Shown here: positions 53,583 to 62,551 of the stretch, in pieces
Position numbering within the stretch: the stretch's first letter is position 1
Layout of the letters: every line of letters begins with the position of its first letter
NCBI RefSeq assembly: GCF_042701255.1
Contig: NZ_CP170554.1
Span: forward strand, 5,332,001 to 5,396,000
Direction: 5' to 3'
Origin: Tahibacter sp042701255
GTDB taxonomy: Bacteria; Pseudomonadota; Gammaproteobacteria; Xanthomonadales; Rhodanobacteraceae
Length of the DNA stretch: 64,000 nt
Program-made: the position numbers and the translations under genes
The notes under the pieces: generated by a model
Told to the model about the DNA's origin: nothing
The model's input: only the letters and a program-made list of their open reading frames with translations
Database searches by the model: none

Positions 53583-56042
53583 ATGTCTGCCAGGCTCAGT
53601 GCCGCCGTCGCCGCCCTCGTCTACTTCGTCGCGCTGCCGAGCCAGGCCGCGCTCACCCTGGACCAGATCATGGCCGAGCCGGACTGGATCGGCGCGGCGG
53701 TGGAGTCGCCGTACTGGTCTGCCGACGGAGCGTCGGTCTACTACGCGCTCAAGCGCGACGGCTCGCCGGTGCGCGACCTGCACCGCATCGCCGTGGCCGA
53801 CGGCGCCGACCGCACCCTGGACGCGGCAGAGCTGGCCGGCATCGACGGCAAGGATGCGGTGTTCGACCAGGCGCGCCGGCGCGCGGCCTTCGTCCGCAAC
53901 GGCGACGTGTTCGTGCGCGATCTCGCGAGCCGGCGCCTGATCCAGGTCACGCGCAGCACGGCCGAGGAAAGCGCGCCGCAGTTCTCCGCCGACCAGAACA
54001 GCCTGCAATACCGCGTCGGCAACGACTGGTACGGCTACGACTTCGCCAGCGGCGTGAACTTCCCCATCGCCGTGCTCAAGGCGGAGAAGAATCCCCGCGA
54101 CAAGAAACCCGGCGACTTCGAACAGCTGCAGCTGCGCCTGATCGGGACGCTGAAGCAGGACCACGACAACAAGGAAGCGCTCAAGGCCCGCGCCGACGAG
54201 CTGCGCAAGGCCGATCCCACGCGCGCGGCCGAACCGGTCTATCTCGGCGACGACGTACAGATCACCCAGGCCGCGGTGCTGTCGCCGGACGGCCGCTGGC
54301 TGCTCGTGGCGACGACGCCCAAGGGCCACGACGGCGGCCGCGCCGGCAAGATGCCGATGTACGTGACCGAGTCGGGCTACGAAGAGCTCGAAGACGTGCG
54401 CACGCGCGTGGGTCGCGCCGATCCGGCGCCGGAAACCCTCTGGCGCGTCGATCTGGCCACGCAGGCTGCGACCAGGCTGGATTTCGCCGCGCTGCCCGGC
54501 ATCAGCGACGACCCGCTCGCGGCGATCCGCAGCGAGAACGAAAAGGCCGCGGCCAAGGACGCCGAAGCCGGCGCCGACAAGGACAAGTCCAAAGCCGCGA
54601 AGAAGTCCGCCAAGGATGACGGCAAGGCCAAGTCCGACAAGGCCAAGGCCGACAAGGCGCAGCGCAACGTCGGCGTCGTCGCGCTGCAGTTCACGCGCGA
54701 CGGCAGCCAGGCTGCGGTCATGCTGCGTGCGATCGACAACAAGGACCGCTGGATCGCCACGGTCGCCAACACCGACAAGCCGGCATTGAGCTCGCGCCAT
54801 CGCCTGACCGATGCGGCCTGGATCAACTGGAACTTCAACGAAATGGGCTGGCTGCCCGACAACCGCACCCTGTGGTACGTGTCGGAGGAGTCGGGCTATG
54901 CGGCGCTGTATACGCGCCACGGCGACGACAAGGCCAAGGCCGTCGTGCAGGGTCGTTTCGAGGTGTCCGAGCCGCAGCTGTCGCCCGACGGCGCCTGGTT
55001 CTATTTCAAGAGCAACGCCGAAGCGCCGTACAGCTACGACGCCTACCGCGTGCCGGCGGCCGGCGGCGCGAGCACGCGCCTGACCACGTTCAAGGGCCTG
55101 GAGCATTTCCAGCTGTCGCCCGACGGCCGCAGCCTGCTCGCCGCCCATTCGTCGAGCTACGTGCCGCAGCAGATCAGCCTGGTGCCGGCTGACGGCGGCA
55201 GCGCACGCGCACTGACCGACACGCGCAGCGCCACGTTCAAGGCCATGAGCTGGCAGGCGCCGCAGATCGTTCCGGTGCCGTCCTCGCACGGCAAGGATCC
55301 GATCTGGGGCAAGCTGTACACGCCGGCGGCCGGCGGCGGCAAACGTCCGATCGTGCTGTTCGTGCACGGCGCCGGCTATACCCAGAACACGCACCTGGGC
55401 TATCCGTACTACTTCCGCGAGCAGATGTTCCACAACCTGCTGACCGAACGCGGCTATCTCGTGCTGGACCTGGATTACCGCGCGTCCGAAGGCTACGGCC
55501 GCGACTGGCGCACGGCGATCTACCGCCAGATGGGCACGCCCGAGCTCGAAGATCTCGTCGACGGCGTCAACTGGCTGGTCAAGGAACATGACGGCGATGC
55601 CGCGCGCGTCGGCGTCTACGGCGGCTCCTACGGCGGCTTCATGACCCTGATGGCCCTGTTCCGCGCGCCCGAGGTATTCAAGGCCGGCGCCGCGCTGCGC
55701 CCGGTCACCGACTGGACCCAGTACAACCACGAGTACACGTCGAACATCCTCAACACGCCCGAGGTCGACGGCATCGCCTACCGGCGCAGCTCGCCGATCG
55801 AGTTCGCCGACGGTCTGCGCGGCTCGCTGCTGATCGCCCACGGCATGATCGACGACAACGTGTTCTTCCAGGATTCGGTGCGTCTGTTCCAGCGCCTGAT
55901 CGAACTGAAGAAGGACAACGTCGAGCTCGCGCCGTATCCGATGGAGCGTCACGGCTTCACTCACGCCAGCGCTTGGCGCGACGAATATGCGCGCATATTG
56001 AAGCTGTTCGAAACCAATCTGCGCACGAACGCGACGCCGTAA
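53583..56042 (+). CDS. secreted S9 prolyl-oligopeptidase-like peptidase
   Basis: An 819-residue exported peptidase of family S9. GGAG precedes ATG 53583 and a signal peptide follows (AALVYFVALPSQA). The propeller (about 30-600) is followed by the hydrolase domain with VLFVHGAGYTQNTHLG, DYRASEGYGRDW, Ser682 in YGGSYGGFMTLM, LLIAHGMIDDNVFF (Asp) and MERHGFTHAS (His). It is close to dipeptidyl-peptidase/acylaminoacyl-peptidase types and would cut short peptides outside the cytoplasm. Residues about 321-361 are an unusual low-complexity Lys/Ala/Asp insertion in the propeller (KDAEAGADKDKSKAAKKSAK), probably a surface loop. It is the intact counterpart of the disrupted S9 gene at 34973-37500. Confidence 0.93.
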   Translation: MSARLSAAVAALVYFVALPSQAALTLDQIMAEPDWIGAAVESPYWSADGASVYYALKRDGSPVRDLHRIAVADGADRTLDAAELAGIDGKDAVFDQARRRAAFVRNGDVFVRDLASRRLIQVTRSTAEESAPQFSADQNSLQYRVGNDWYGYDFASGVNFPIAVLKAEKNPRDKKPGDFEQLQLRLIGTLKQDHDNKEALKARADELRKADPTRAAEPVYLGDDVQITQAAVLSPDGRWLLVATTPKGHDGGRAGKMPMYVTESGYEELEDVRTRVGRADPAPETLWRVDLATQAATRLDFAALPGISDDPLAAIRSENEKAAAKDAEAGADKDKSKAAKKSAKDDGKAKSDKAKADKAQRNVGVVALQFTRDGSQAAVMLRAIDNKDRWIATVANTDKPALSSRHRLTDAAWINWNFNEMGWLPDNRTLWYVSEESGYAALYTRHGDDKAKAVVQGRFEVSEPQLSPDGAWFYFKSNAEAPYSYDAYRVPAAGGASTRLTTFKGLEHFQLSPDGRSLLAAHSSSYVPQQISLVPADGGSARALTDTRSATFKAMSWQAPQIVPVPSSHGKDPIWGKLYTPAAGGGKRPIVLFVHGAGYTQNTHLGYPYYFREQMFHNLLTERGYLVLDLDYRASEGYGRDWRTAIYRQMGTPELEDLVDGVNWLVKEHDGDAARVGVYGGSYGGFMTLMALFRAPEVFKAGAALRPVTDWTQYNHEYTSNILNTPEVDGIAYRRSSPIEFADGLRGSLLIAHGMIDDNVFFQDSVRLFQRLIELKKDNVELAPYPMERHGFTHASAWRDEYARILKLFETNLRTNATP

Positions 56043-56109
56043 CGCATTTCGGTGTAAGGTTCGGGCTCGTGTCGCGCTCCGGCGCGGCGCACGCCATTCC
56101 CATTCCATG

Positions 56110-56131
56110 CCCTTCCCCAGCCGGGGGAGGG
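56110..56131. repeat. CCTTCCCC hairpin, copy 2
   Basis: CCCTTCCCC-AGCC-GGGGGAGGG, a 9-base stem with one T-G wobble, 67 bases after the S9 peptidase stop. It resembles the element at 50879-50899 and may end the peptidase transcript. Confidence 0.5.
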
Positions 56132-56212
56132 TCGTCCAGGTCGGTCCTATCGCCTAGCCAACAGCCGCATGCGTCGTACGGGGCTCCGTAGTCGAGCCTC
56201 TTGCCCGTGGAA

Positions 56213-56463
56213 GGGCACCTCGAAAACTTCGAGGTGCCCGCGGGCACGGCAACGTGTCGCTCGCGATCAAGCGCGTAAGCGCTTGATCAGCGGAGACGAG
56301 TCCGGACCTGCGCCGGACTCGTCGACTCGAAAATCGCCGGAACGACGGTTTTTCGAGATTCCCGGAAAGGGATCGCTGGCGATACGTGGACGACCGCCGC
56401 GTCGTCCGGAAGCATCGCTTTCGGGATCGGATGAGGATGGATCCGCGGTCCGCCCCGGCGGAC
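56213..56463. repeat. cluster of six consecutive inverted repeats
   Basis: Six inverted repeats of different sequence lie side by side: GGGCACCTCGAA/TTCGAGGTGCCC (56213-56239), GATCAAGCGC/GCGCTTGATC (56265-56288), GACGAGTCCGG/CCGGACTCGTC (56295-56323), CTCGAAAA/TTTTCGAG (56326-56357), GGACGAC/GTCGTCC (56388-56407) and GTCCGCC/GGCGGAC (56448-56463). All arms are perfect. The gap sits between the S9 gene and the Kef-type antiporter, both rightward, and has no coding sequence. It may be a structured RNA leader for the antiporter or a composite of dispersed repeats. The ATTTTCGAG/CCGG..AACG part looks like dispersed Xanthomonadales repeat. Confidence 0.7.
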
Positions 56464-56493
56464 TTCCCTCCGCTCAGACGACCACGGTGACTG

Positions 56494-58206
56494 ATGCCGC
56501 ATAGCGTAGAACTGATCACGACCATCTCGGCCGCCCTCGGCCTGGCCCTCATCGTCGGCTTCATCGCCGTCCGATTCCTCAAGCTGCCGGCACTCGTCGG
56601 CTATCTCGTCGCCGGCATCATCATCGGCCCGGCCACGCCGGGCATCGTCGCCGACGTCCACCTCGCCCAGCAGCTCGCCGAGATCGGCGTGATGCTGCTG
56701 ATGTTCGGCGTAGGTCTGCATTTCTCCCTCGACGACCTGCTCTCGGTCAAACGCATCGCGCTGCCCGGCGCGCTGGTCCAGATCGCCGTGGCGACCGCCC
56801 TGGGCGCCGGCCTGGCCACGCTGTGGGGCTGGCCGCTCGCCGCCGGACTCGTGTTCGGCCTGGCGCTGTCGGTCGCCAGCACGGTCGTGCTGCTGCGCGC
56901 CCTCGAAAGCCGCGGCCTGGTCGAGTCGGTCAACGGCCGCATCGCGGTCGGCTGGCTCGTCGTCGAGGATCTGGTCACCGTGCTCGCGCTGGTGCTGCTG
57001 CCGGCGCTGGCCGGCGACGGCGGCGCCGCCCACGGCGATGCGGCTGCCGCGGCGCGGCCGCTGTGGCTCAGCCTCGTGTTCACCCTGGGCAAGGTCTCGA
57101 TCTTCATCGCGCTGATGCTGGTCGGCGGCCGCAAGCTGTTCCCGTGGCTGCTGTGGCAGGTCGCGCGCACCGGTTCGCGCGAACTGTTCACCCTGTGCGT
57201 GATCGCCGCGGCCGTCGGCATCGCCTATCTCGCCGGCATCCTGTTCGAAGTGTCGTTCGCGCTGGGTGCATTCCTCGCCGGCATGGTGCTGCGCGAGTCC
57301 GAGCTGAGCTACCGCGCGGCCGAGGAATCGCTGCCGCTGCGCGACGCGTTCTCGGTGCTGTTCTTCGTCTCGGTCGGCATGCTGTTCGATCCGCGCATCC
57401 TGATCGAGGAACCGCTGATGGTCGCCGCGACGGTCGGCGTCATCGTCATCGGCAAGACCGTGGCCGCGTCGATCCTCGTGCTGCTGATGCGCTATCCGCT
57501 GAATACCGCGCTGACCGTCTCGGCCGGTCTGGCACAGATCGGCGAGTTCTCCTTCATCATCGCCGCGCTCGGCGTGTCCCTGAACATCCTGCCGCCGCAG
57601 GGACAGAACCTGATCCTCGCCGGCGCCATCGTCTCGATCGCGCTGAACCCGCTGGTGTTCCAGGCCATCGAGCCGGCGCAGGCGTGGATACGCAAGCGCT
57701 CGCGCGTCGCGCGCACGCTCGAACGCCCGGCCGATCCGCTGGCGGAGCTGCCGACCAGCGTGACGTCGGACTATCTGACCGGCCACGTGCTGCTGGTCGG
57801 CTACGGCCGCGTCGGCCGGCGCATCGCCGCGTCGGTGCTCGAACGCGGCCTGCGCCTCGTCGTGGCCGAAGAGAACCGCGAGCGCGTCGAGACCCTGCGC
57901 GCCGAAGGCCTGCATGCGGTCGCCGGCGACGCCTCGGAACCGGCCGTGCTGATCCAGGCCCACGTCGCGCGTGCGCGGCTGCTCGTCATCGCGATCCCGG
58001 ACACCTTCCACGTGCGCCGCATGGTCGAGACCGCGCGCATGCTGAATCCGAACATCCAGGTCATCGTGCGCTCGCACAGCGAGGAAGAAGCCAAGCTGCT
58101 GTCGCAGGAGCAGGCCGAGGTGTTCCTCGGCGAGGAAGCCCTCGCGACCGCCATGACGCGCAGCGTGCTCGAAAAAGCCGCCGTACCGGCCGGCGGCGGC
58201 CATTGA
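56494..58206 (+). CDS. Kef/YbaL-type monovalent cation:proton antiporter (CPA2)
   Basis: A 570-residue CPA2 transporter with about 12 membrane segments and a C-terminal RCK/TrkA-N domain. LPALVGYLVAGIIIGPATPG and LAEIGVMLLMFGVGLHFSLD are standard N-terminal motifs, VGWLVVEDLVTVLALVLLPA contains the ion-binding Glu-Asp pair, and FALGAFLAGMVLRESELSYR and GLAQIGEFSFIIAALGVSLN follow. The nucleotide-binding part has GHVLLVGYGRVGRRIAASVL, AGDASEPAVLIQAHVA and a RSHSEEEAKLL segment. It exchanges K+ or Na+ for H+ in the inner membrane, perhaps for pH or stress defence. It resembles YbaL more than KefB. The long leader of about 450 bases with hairpins precedes it. Confidence 0.93.
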   Translation: MPHSVELITTISAALGLALIVGFIAVRFLKLPALVGYLVAGIIIGPATPGIVADVHLAQQLAEIGVMLLMFGVGLHFSLDDLLSVKRIALPGALVQIAVATALGAGLATLWGWPLAAGLVFGLALSVASTVVLLRALESRGLVESVNGRIAVGWLVVEDLVTVLALVLLPALAGDGGAAHGDAAAAARPLWLSLVFTLGKVSIFIALMLVGGRKLFPWLLWQVARTGSRELFTLCVIAAAVGIAYLAGILFEVSFALGAFLAGMVLRESELSYRAAEESLPLRDAFSVLFFVSVGMLFDPRILIEEPLMVAATVGVIVIGKTVAASILVLLMRYPLNTALTVSAGLAQIGEFSFIIAALGVSLNILPPQGQNLILAGAIVSIALNPLVFQAIEPAQAWIRKRSRVARTLERPADPLAELPTSVTSDYLTGHVLLVGYGRVGRRIAASVLERGLRLVVAEENRERVETLRAEGLHAVAGDASEPAVLIQAHVARARLLVIAIPDTFHVRRMVETARMLNPNIQVIVRSHSEEEAKLLSQEQAEVFLGEEALATAMTRSVLEKAAVPAGGGH

Positions 58207-58249
58207 AGATGACGCCGGTTTTTCAAAGCCGTTGTCCGGGCCCGCGCGC

Positions 58250-58780
58250 ATGAATCCGCCGGCCCTGCACATCCGTGCCGCCGTCGCCGCCGATGCGGCG
58301 GCGCTGGCGCGGAACATGGCCGACTGGTTCCTCGCCGCCTACGGCCATGCCAGCGACGCGGCCAACACGGCCGCGTTCGTCGCGGCGAATTTCGACGCAG
58401 CGCGCCAGACCGTCGAAATCGCCGATCCGGACACCGTGACCCTGCTCGCCGAAGCCGACGGCGCCATGGTCGGCTACGTACAGCTGCGTTTCGCCACACC
58501 GGCACCCGCCAGCGTGACCGGCGCGGATCCGGCCGAGCTCGGCCGCTTCTATTTCGCACCGGCCTACCACGGCCGCGGCGTCGCGACCGAACTGCTGCAC
58601 GCGGCCTTCGACGTCGCGCGCGAACGCGGCCGACGCCGCCTCTGGCTGATGGCCTGGCAGGAAGCGCCGCAGGCCATCCGCTTCTACGAGAAACACGGCT
58701 TCGCCAAGGTCGGCACCGCCGTGTTCCTCGTCGGCGAAGACCGCAAGGCCGACTGGGTCATGTGCAAGCCGCTGGAGTGA
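58250..58780 (+). CDS. GNAT-family N-acetyltransferase
   Basis: A 176-residue acetyltransferase with all GNAT motifs: LHIRAAVAADAAALARNMAD at the start, TLLAEADGAMVGYVQLRFA, and the acetyl-CoA pyrophosphate loop in ELGRFYFAPAYHGRGVATEL, where the HGRGVA is the Q/RxxGxA motif. The second half has RRRLWLMAWQEAPQAIRFYE and KHGFAKVGTAVFLV. The substrate is not predictable. ATG 58250 starts 43 bases after the antiporter stop, so co-transcription is likely. A hairpin at 58789-58815 follows. Confidence 0.9.
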   Translation: MNPPALHIRAAVAADAAALARNMADWFLAAYGHASDAANTAAFVAANFDAARQTVEIADPDTVTLLAEADGAMVGYVQLRFATPAPASVTGADPAELGRFYFAPAYHGRGVATELLHAAFDVARERGRRRLWLMAWQEAPQAIRFYEKHGFAKVGTAVFLVGEDRKADWVMCKPLE

Positions 58781-58788
58781 GACCGCGG

Positions 58789-58815
58789 CGTTGCGGTTCG
58801 CGGTGCACCGCAACG
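58789..58815. repeat. stop-proximal inverted repeat, copy 3
   Basis: CGTTGCGGT / ACCGCAACG around loop TCGCGGTGC, a perfect 9-base stem starting 8 bases after the GNAT stop. It shares GTTGCGGTTCGC with the minus strand of the 43550-43580 copy, so it is a third, shortened member of that family. It ends 20 bases before the convergent glutaminase gene. Confidence 0.6.
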
Positions 58816-58835
58816 GCGAAACGCAACCGGCCCGC

Positions 58836-59756
58836 TCAGCCGAAGATCGACACGCCGGCCGCAGCGGCGAAACGCTCCAGCGCCGCAGCGGCCGCCGTGG
58901 AATTGCCGGTCGCGTCCAGCCGCGGCGACCAGGCGCAGAGGCTCATGCGGCCCGGCACGATCGCGAGGATGCCGCCGCCGACGCCGGTCTTGGTCGGCAG
59001 GCCGATGCGGAATGCGAAATCGCCGGCTGCATCGTAGGCGCCGCAGGTCAGCATCAAGGCGTTGAGGCGGCGCGCATCGGGCGCCTCCAGAATGCGTGCG
59101 CCGCCGGGCTGGCAGCCATCGGCGGCGAGGAACAGCGCCGCCTCGGCCAGCTCGGCGCAGGACATCGCGATCGCGCACTGCGCGCAATACGCGTCGAGCA
59201 CCGCACCGACGTCGCCGTGCAGATTGCCGAAGCTGCGCATGAAATGCGCGATCGCCGCGTTGCGGTCGCTGTGACGGCGCTCCGAACGCGCGACATCGGC
59301 ATCGATGCCCACGCCGGTGCGGCCGAGCAGCCGGTGCACGAATTCCAGTACAGCACGCTCAGGCTGCAGGAAACGCTGGCACAGCACGTCGGTGACGACG
59401 AGCGCACCGGCGTTGACGAAGGGATTGCGCGGAATGCCGCGCTCGCGCTCGAGCAGCACCAGCGAATTGAACGGCGTGCCCGACGGCTCGCGGCCGACGC
59501 GCCGCCACAACGCCTCGCCTTCGCGGCGCAAGGCGAGGGCCAGCGCGAACAGCTTGGAAATGCTCTGGATCGAGAACGGCGTGTCCGCTGCGCCGGCGCG
59601 ATACACGCGGCCGTCGACGGTCGCGACGGCGATGCCGAACTGATCCGGCGCGACGCGCGCGAGCGCCGGTATGTAGTCGGCGACTTCGCCGTCGGGCGCG
59701 AGTTCGGCCACTTCGGCGGCAATGGTCTGCAACAGCGCAGCGTAATCGACGGACAT
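58836..59756 (-). CDS. glsA: glutaminase
   Basis: A 306-residue glutaminase of the beta-lactamase fold. The catalytic Ser-x-x-Lys lies in FSIQSISKLFALALAL; the rest includes EPSGTPFNSLVLLERERGIP, NPFVNAGALVVTDVL, RNAAIAHFMRSFGNL, VLDAYCAQCAIAMSC, LTCGAYDAAGDFAFRIGLPT, KTGVGGGILAIVPGRMSLCA and LDATGNSTAA, all family landmarks. It converts glutamine to glutamate and ammonia, in E. coli as YbaS in acid tolerance. Length equals the family's usual 300-310. It is monocistronic. Confidence 0.97.
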   Translation of the reverse strand: MSVDYAALLQTIAAEVAELAPDGEVADYIPALARVAPDQFGIAVATVDGRVYRAGAADTPFSIQSISKLFALALALRREGEALWRRVGREPSGTPFNSLVLLERERGIPRNPFVNAGALVVTDVLCQRFLQPERAVLEFVHRLLGRTGVGIDADVARSERRHSDRNAAIAHFMRSFGNLHGDVGAVLDAYCAQCAIAMSCAELAEAALFLAADGCQPGGARILEAPDARRLNALMLTCGAYDAAGDFAFRIGLPTKTGVGGGILAIVPGRMSLCAWSPRLDATGNSTAAAAALERFAAAAGVSIFG

Positions 59757-59899
59757 GCGGTGACGGCGGCAACACGCGGAGCGCGAACACTACCTGCCTG
59801 CGCTGCGCTTGGCGACAGCTGCGGCCTGCCGGCACATCGCATCGCCCTGCCGCGCATCGAGGCGCGTCGGCACCGCCGCAGGCCGCCGCCGGTGCCGCG

Positions 59900-62356
59900 C
59901 TACTGCGCCGCCGCCATCGCCGCACGGATGCGCCGCACGAGCTCGTCGTTGCCGTTACGTTCGGCGACGGCCAGCGCCGCGCCGAATTCGGCGCGCGCCT
60001 CGGCATCGCGCCCCAGAGCGGCGAGCACGCGGGCGCGGGCGCTGCGGCTGTTGGCCACGTAGTCGTGCCCGGCGCCGAACTGCGCCGTGCGCTGCGCGAT
60101 CGCCGTGTCGATGCTCTGCAGTGCTTCGGCCGGCCGCTGCAGCGCGAGCAGGCTCAGTGCGCGCTCGTGCCAGGCCAGCGACAGCGCCGGATGCTGCGGC
60201 GGGAGGCGCGGCTGCAACAGGGCCAGTGTGCGGTCCAAGGTCTGCAGCGCGCCGGCGTTGTCGCCGCTGCCGCGCTGCGCGGCCTGCAAGGTGGTCAGCG
60301 CCTGCGCCACGTTCGGCGAGTCCGCGCCGTAGTGCCGCTCGGTCAGCGCGAGCGCCTGCCGCGCCGGCGCCAGCGCCTCGGCGCAGCGGCCGTCGCGGCA
60401 CAGCGACAGCGCACAGCCGGTCATCGCGCGCAGCTGCGCCTCGCTGCCGCCGGGCAGCAAGCGCGCCGCGGTCTGCGCTTCGCCGCAGAGCAGGGTCGCG
60501 GCCGCCGCAGGGTCACCGGACAGGAACGTGGTCCAGCCGATCTGATGGGCGATCCAGCGCGTGGTCGGATGCGCCGCGCCGAACAGGCGCTCGTACTGCG
60601 GCTGCAACTGCCGATAGCCGGCCAGCGCCGTGCGCCAGTCGCCGGCGACTTCGGCCAGATCGGCCTGCGCGCGCTGCGCCTCCAGCCGCGCGCGATCGTC
60701 GGCCGGCAGCGCGGCCGCCAGATCCAGCGCCTGGGCGACGACGTCGCGCGCCCGCGCGTGATCGCCGAGGCCGATCAATGCATCGGCGATCGTCGTCAAC
60801 ACCGGCACGGCGACTTCGGGCTGCGCTGCGAGCGCGGTGCCGGCGCGTTCGCGCGCGCGGGCCAGTAGTGCGCGTATGCCCGGGTCGGCATCGTCGCTCG
60901 CATAGGGGTCGGCCTGACTCAGCAGATCCTCGCGCAGAAAGCGCAGCACCGCGTCCTGGGCGCTGGCGCGGCGCTCGGCCTCACGCCGCGCCGTGCTCGC
61001 GCGCCAGGCCATCAGCGCGGTCAGCACACTGGCGACGAGCAGCACGGCAGCGACCGCGGTCAGCCAGGGCCGGCGCTCGCGCCGCCGCCGTTCGCGCTCG
61101 CGCAGGCGCTGCCATTCCGCTTCGCGGCGCTGCGCGGCGGCGGCCGCCTCGCGGCGCTGCGGCAGCTCGCGCAGGCGCCGCGCGAGCTCGGCCGCCGAAC
61201 CGAGCCGGCGCTGCGTGTCCTGCTCGGCCGCCGCGGCGATGTCCTCGCGCAGCAAGGCATCGTCGACCTCGCGCTCCCAGCCCGGCAGCAGCGGCCGCTG
61301 GAAGTCGCCGATGACGAGCTGATAGAGGATCACGCCGAGCGCGAACACGTCGGCGCCCAGCGACGGTGCGCGGCCGGCCAGCAGCTCCGGCGCGAGATAG
61401 AACGGCGTGCCCGAGCTGCCGTCGGCGAGCTCGCTCGTGCCGAAGCCCAGCCGCGTGATGCGCAGGCGCTCCAGCGCGACGTCGTCGAGCACGCGGCCGC
61501 TGCCGAAATCGGCCAGGCGGATCTGCGCCGTGCCGTCGGCGCGCTGCTGCACGAGCACGTTGGCCGGTTTCAGATCCTTGTGCAGCACGCCGACCGAATG
61601 CGCCGCGGCCAGCGCCTCGGCGATGTCGGCGGCCAACGTGATGCGCTGCTCCGGCGGCAGCTCGCCCGCGGCGATCCGCGGCGCGCACCACTGCTCCAGG
61701 CTGCCGCCGTCGGCGTAGTCGGTCTCGATGAACGGCGGCGGCTCGTCGAGGTTCCAGTCGAGCACGCGGACCAGGTCCGGCCGCGGGCCGAGCGCGTCGT
61801 GCAGCAGCCGCGACAAGGTGATCTCGCGCTTGAGCCCGGCCAGTGCGGCGCCGTCGGCGGCGTACTTGAACACGCGCGGCTCGCGCGTCTTGGCCTGTTC
61901 GACGAGCCAGACCTCGCCGTGCCCGCCGCGGCCGAGGCGGCGCACGAAGCGCCAGTTCGGCCGCTGCGGCACGACGGCGCCGGCGACGAAGACCGGCGCG
62001 GCCGCGACGCCGCCGGCTTCGTCCTCACCGGACTGCACCGGCGCGAGCAGGCGATAGCCGTAGCCGTGCACGGTGCGCAGCAGCTGCTGGTCCTGATCGT
62101 TCAGCGCGGCGCGCAGCTTGAGCACGGCCTTGGTCAGCACGCCGTCGGTGACGACGCGGCCGGGCCAGACCTCGGCGATCAGATCTTCCTTGGCGACGGT
62201 CTCGCCGGCGCGGCGCAGCAGGGCCAGCAGCAGCGCATACGGCTTGCCTTCGATCGCGACGGCATCGCCGCCGACGCGCAGCTCGCGCCGGCGCTCGTCG
62301 ATCTCGACCACGCCGAAACGCCAGCGTCGTCCGCCTGCCGCGCCTTCGTCGCTCAT
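59900..62356 (-). CDS. winged-helix/Ser-Thr kinase/TPR fusion protein
   Basis: An 818-residue protein; GGGGAGG precedes ATG 62356. Residues 10-105 form an OmpR-type winged helix (KPYALLLALLRRAGETVAKE; KAVLKLRAALNDQ; LRTVHGYGYRL). Residues 137-400 form a Hanks-type kinase: glycine loop LGRGGHGEVWLV, VFKYAAD (Lys164), VLHKDLKPANVLVQ with HKD instead of HRD (Asp261), LADFGSG (283-287) and LAPELLAG. A basic stretch (410-430) and one membrane helix (about 432-451) follow, then periplasmic helical repeats of TPR type to the end (PTTRWIAHQIGW; NVAQALTTLQAAQ; ALQSIDTAIAQRTAQ). No receiver domain is present. It may sense a signal outside and control its own DNA binding by phosphorylation, but target and ligand are unknown. 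Confidence 0.88.
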   Translation of the reverse strand: MSDEGAAGGRRWRFGVVEIDERRRELRVGGDAVAIEGKPYALLLALLRRAGETVAKEDLIAEVWPGRVVTDGVLTKAVLKLRAALNDQDQQLLRTVHGYGYRLLAPVQSGEDEAGGVAAAPVFVAGAVVPQRPNWRFVRRLGRGGHGEVWLVEQAKTREPRVFKYAADGAALAGLKREITLSRLLHDALGPRPDLVRVLDWNLDEPPPFIETDYADGGSLEQWCAPRIAAGELPPEQRITLAADIAEALAAAHSVGVLHKDLKPANVLVQQRADGTAQIRLADFGSGRVLDDVALERLRITRLGFGTSELADGSSGTPFYLAPELLAGRAPSLGADVFALGVILYQLVIGDFQRPLLPGWEREVDDALLREDIAAAAEQDTQRRLGSAAELARRLRELPQRREAAAAAQRREAEWQRLRERERRRRERRPWLTAVAAVLLVASVLTALMAWRASTARREAERRASAQDAVLRFLREDLLSQADPYASDDADPGIRALLARARERAGTALAAQPEVAVPVLTTIADALIGLGDHARARDVVAQALDLAAALPADDRARLEAQRAQADLAEVAGDWRTALAGYRQLQPQYERLFGAAHPTTRWIAHQIGWTTFLSGDPAAAATLLCGEAQTAARLLPGGSEAQLRAMTGCALSLCRDGRCAEALAPARQALALTERHYGADSPNVAQALTTLQAAQRGSGDNAGALQTLDRTLALLQPRLPPQHPALSLAWHERALSLLALQRPAEALQSIDTAIAQRTAQFGAGHDYVANSRSARARVLAALGRDAEARAEFGAALAVAERNGNDELVRRIRAAMAAAQ

Positions 62357-62551
62357 GCCTCCCCCTCTCCGCGGCCGATTCTCAGCGGTCTGCTCCGGCG
62401 GCAGTCCGGGCCGCACGGAATAAATCCTTCCGCAATTCTTCCCGAGACGGTCAGGACCGGCCGGCGGCGCGGCGCGCAAGGTGGCGGCCGGCCGGCGCCG
62501 CCCCGGCGGCACGCACGGCGTTCCGTTCCACTGCCCGCCCTGGAGGGATCC
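62357..62551. promoter_or_regulatory. divergent promoter region
   Basis: This 195-base region separates the kinase gene (leftward) from the LamG gene (rightward). It carries GGGGAGG for the first and GGAGGGATC for the second. A stretch at 62455-62515 is GGCGC/GCCGG-rich. I see no clear -10/-35 pair. Confidence 0.4.

Noticed and set aside
56213..56463. Riboswitch or tRNA gene
   Set aside because: No cloverleaf and no recognised riboswitch consensus; left as inverted-repeat cluster.
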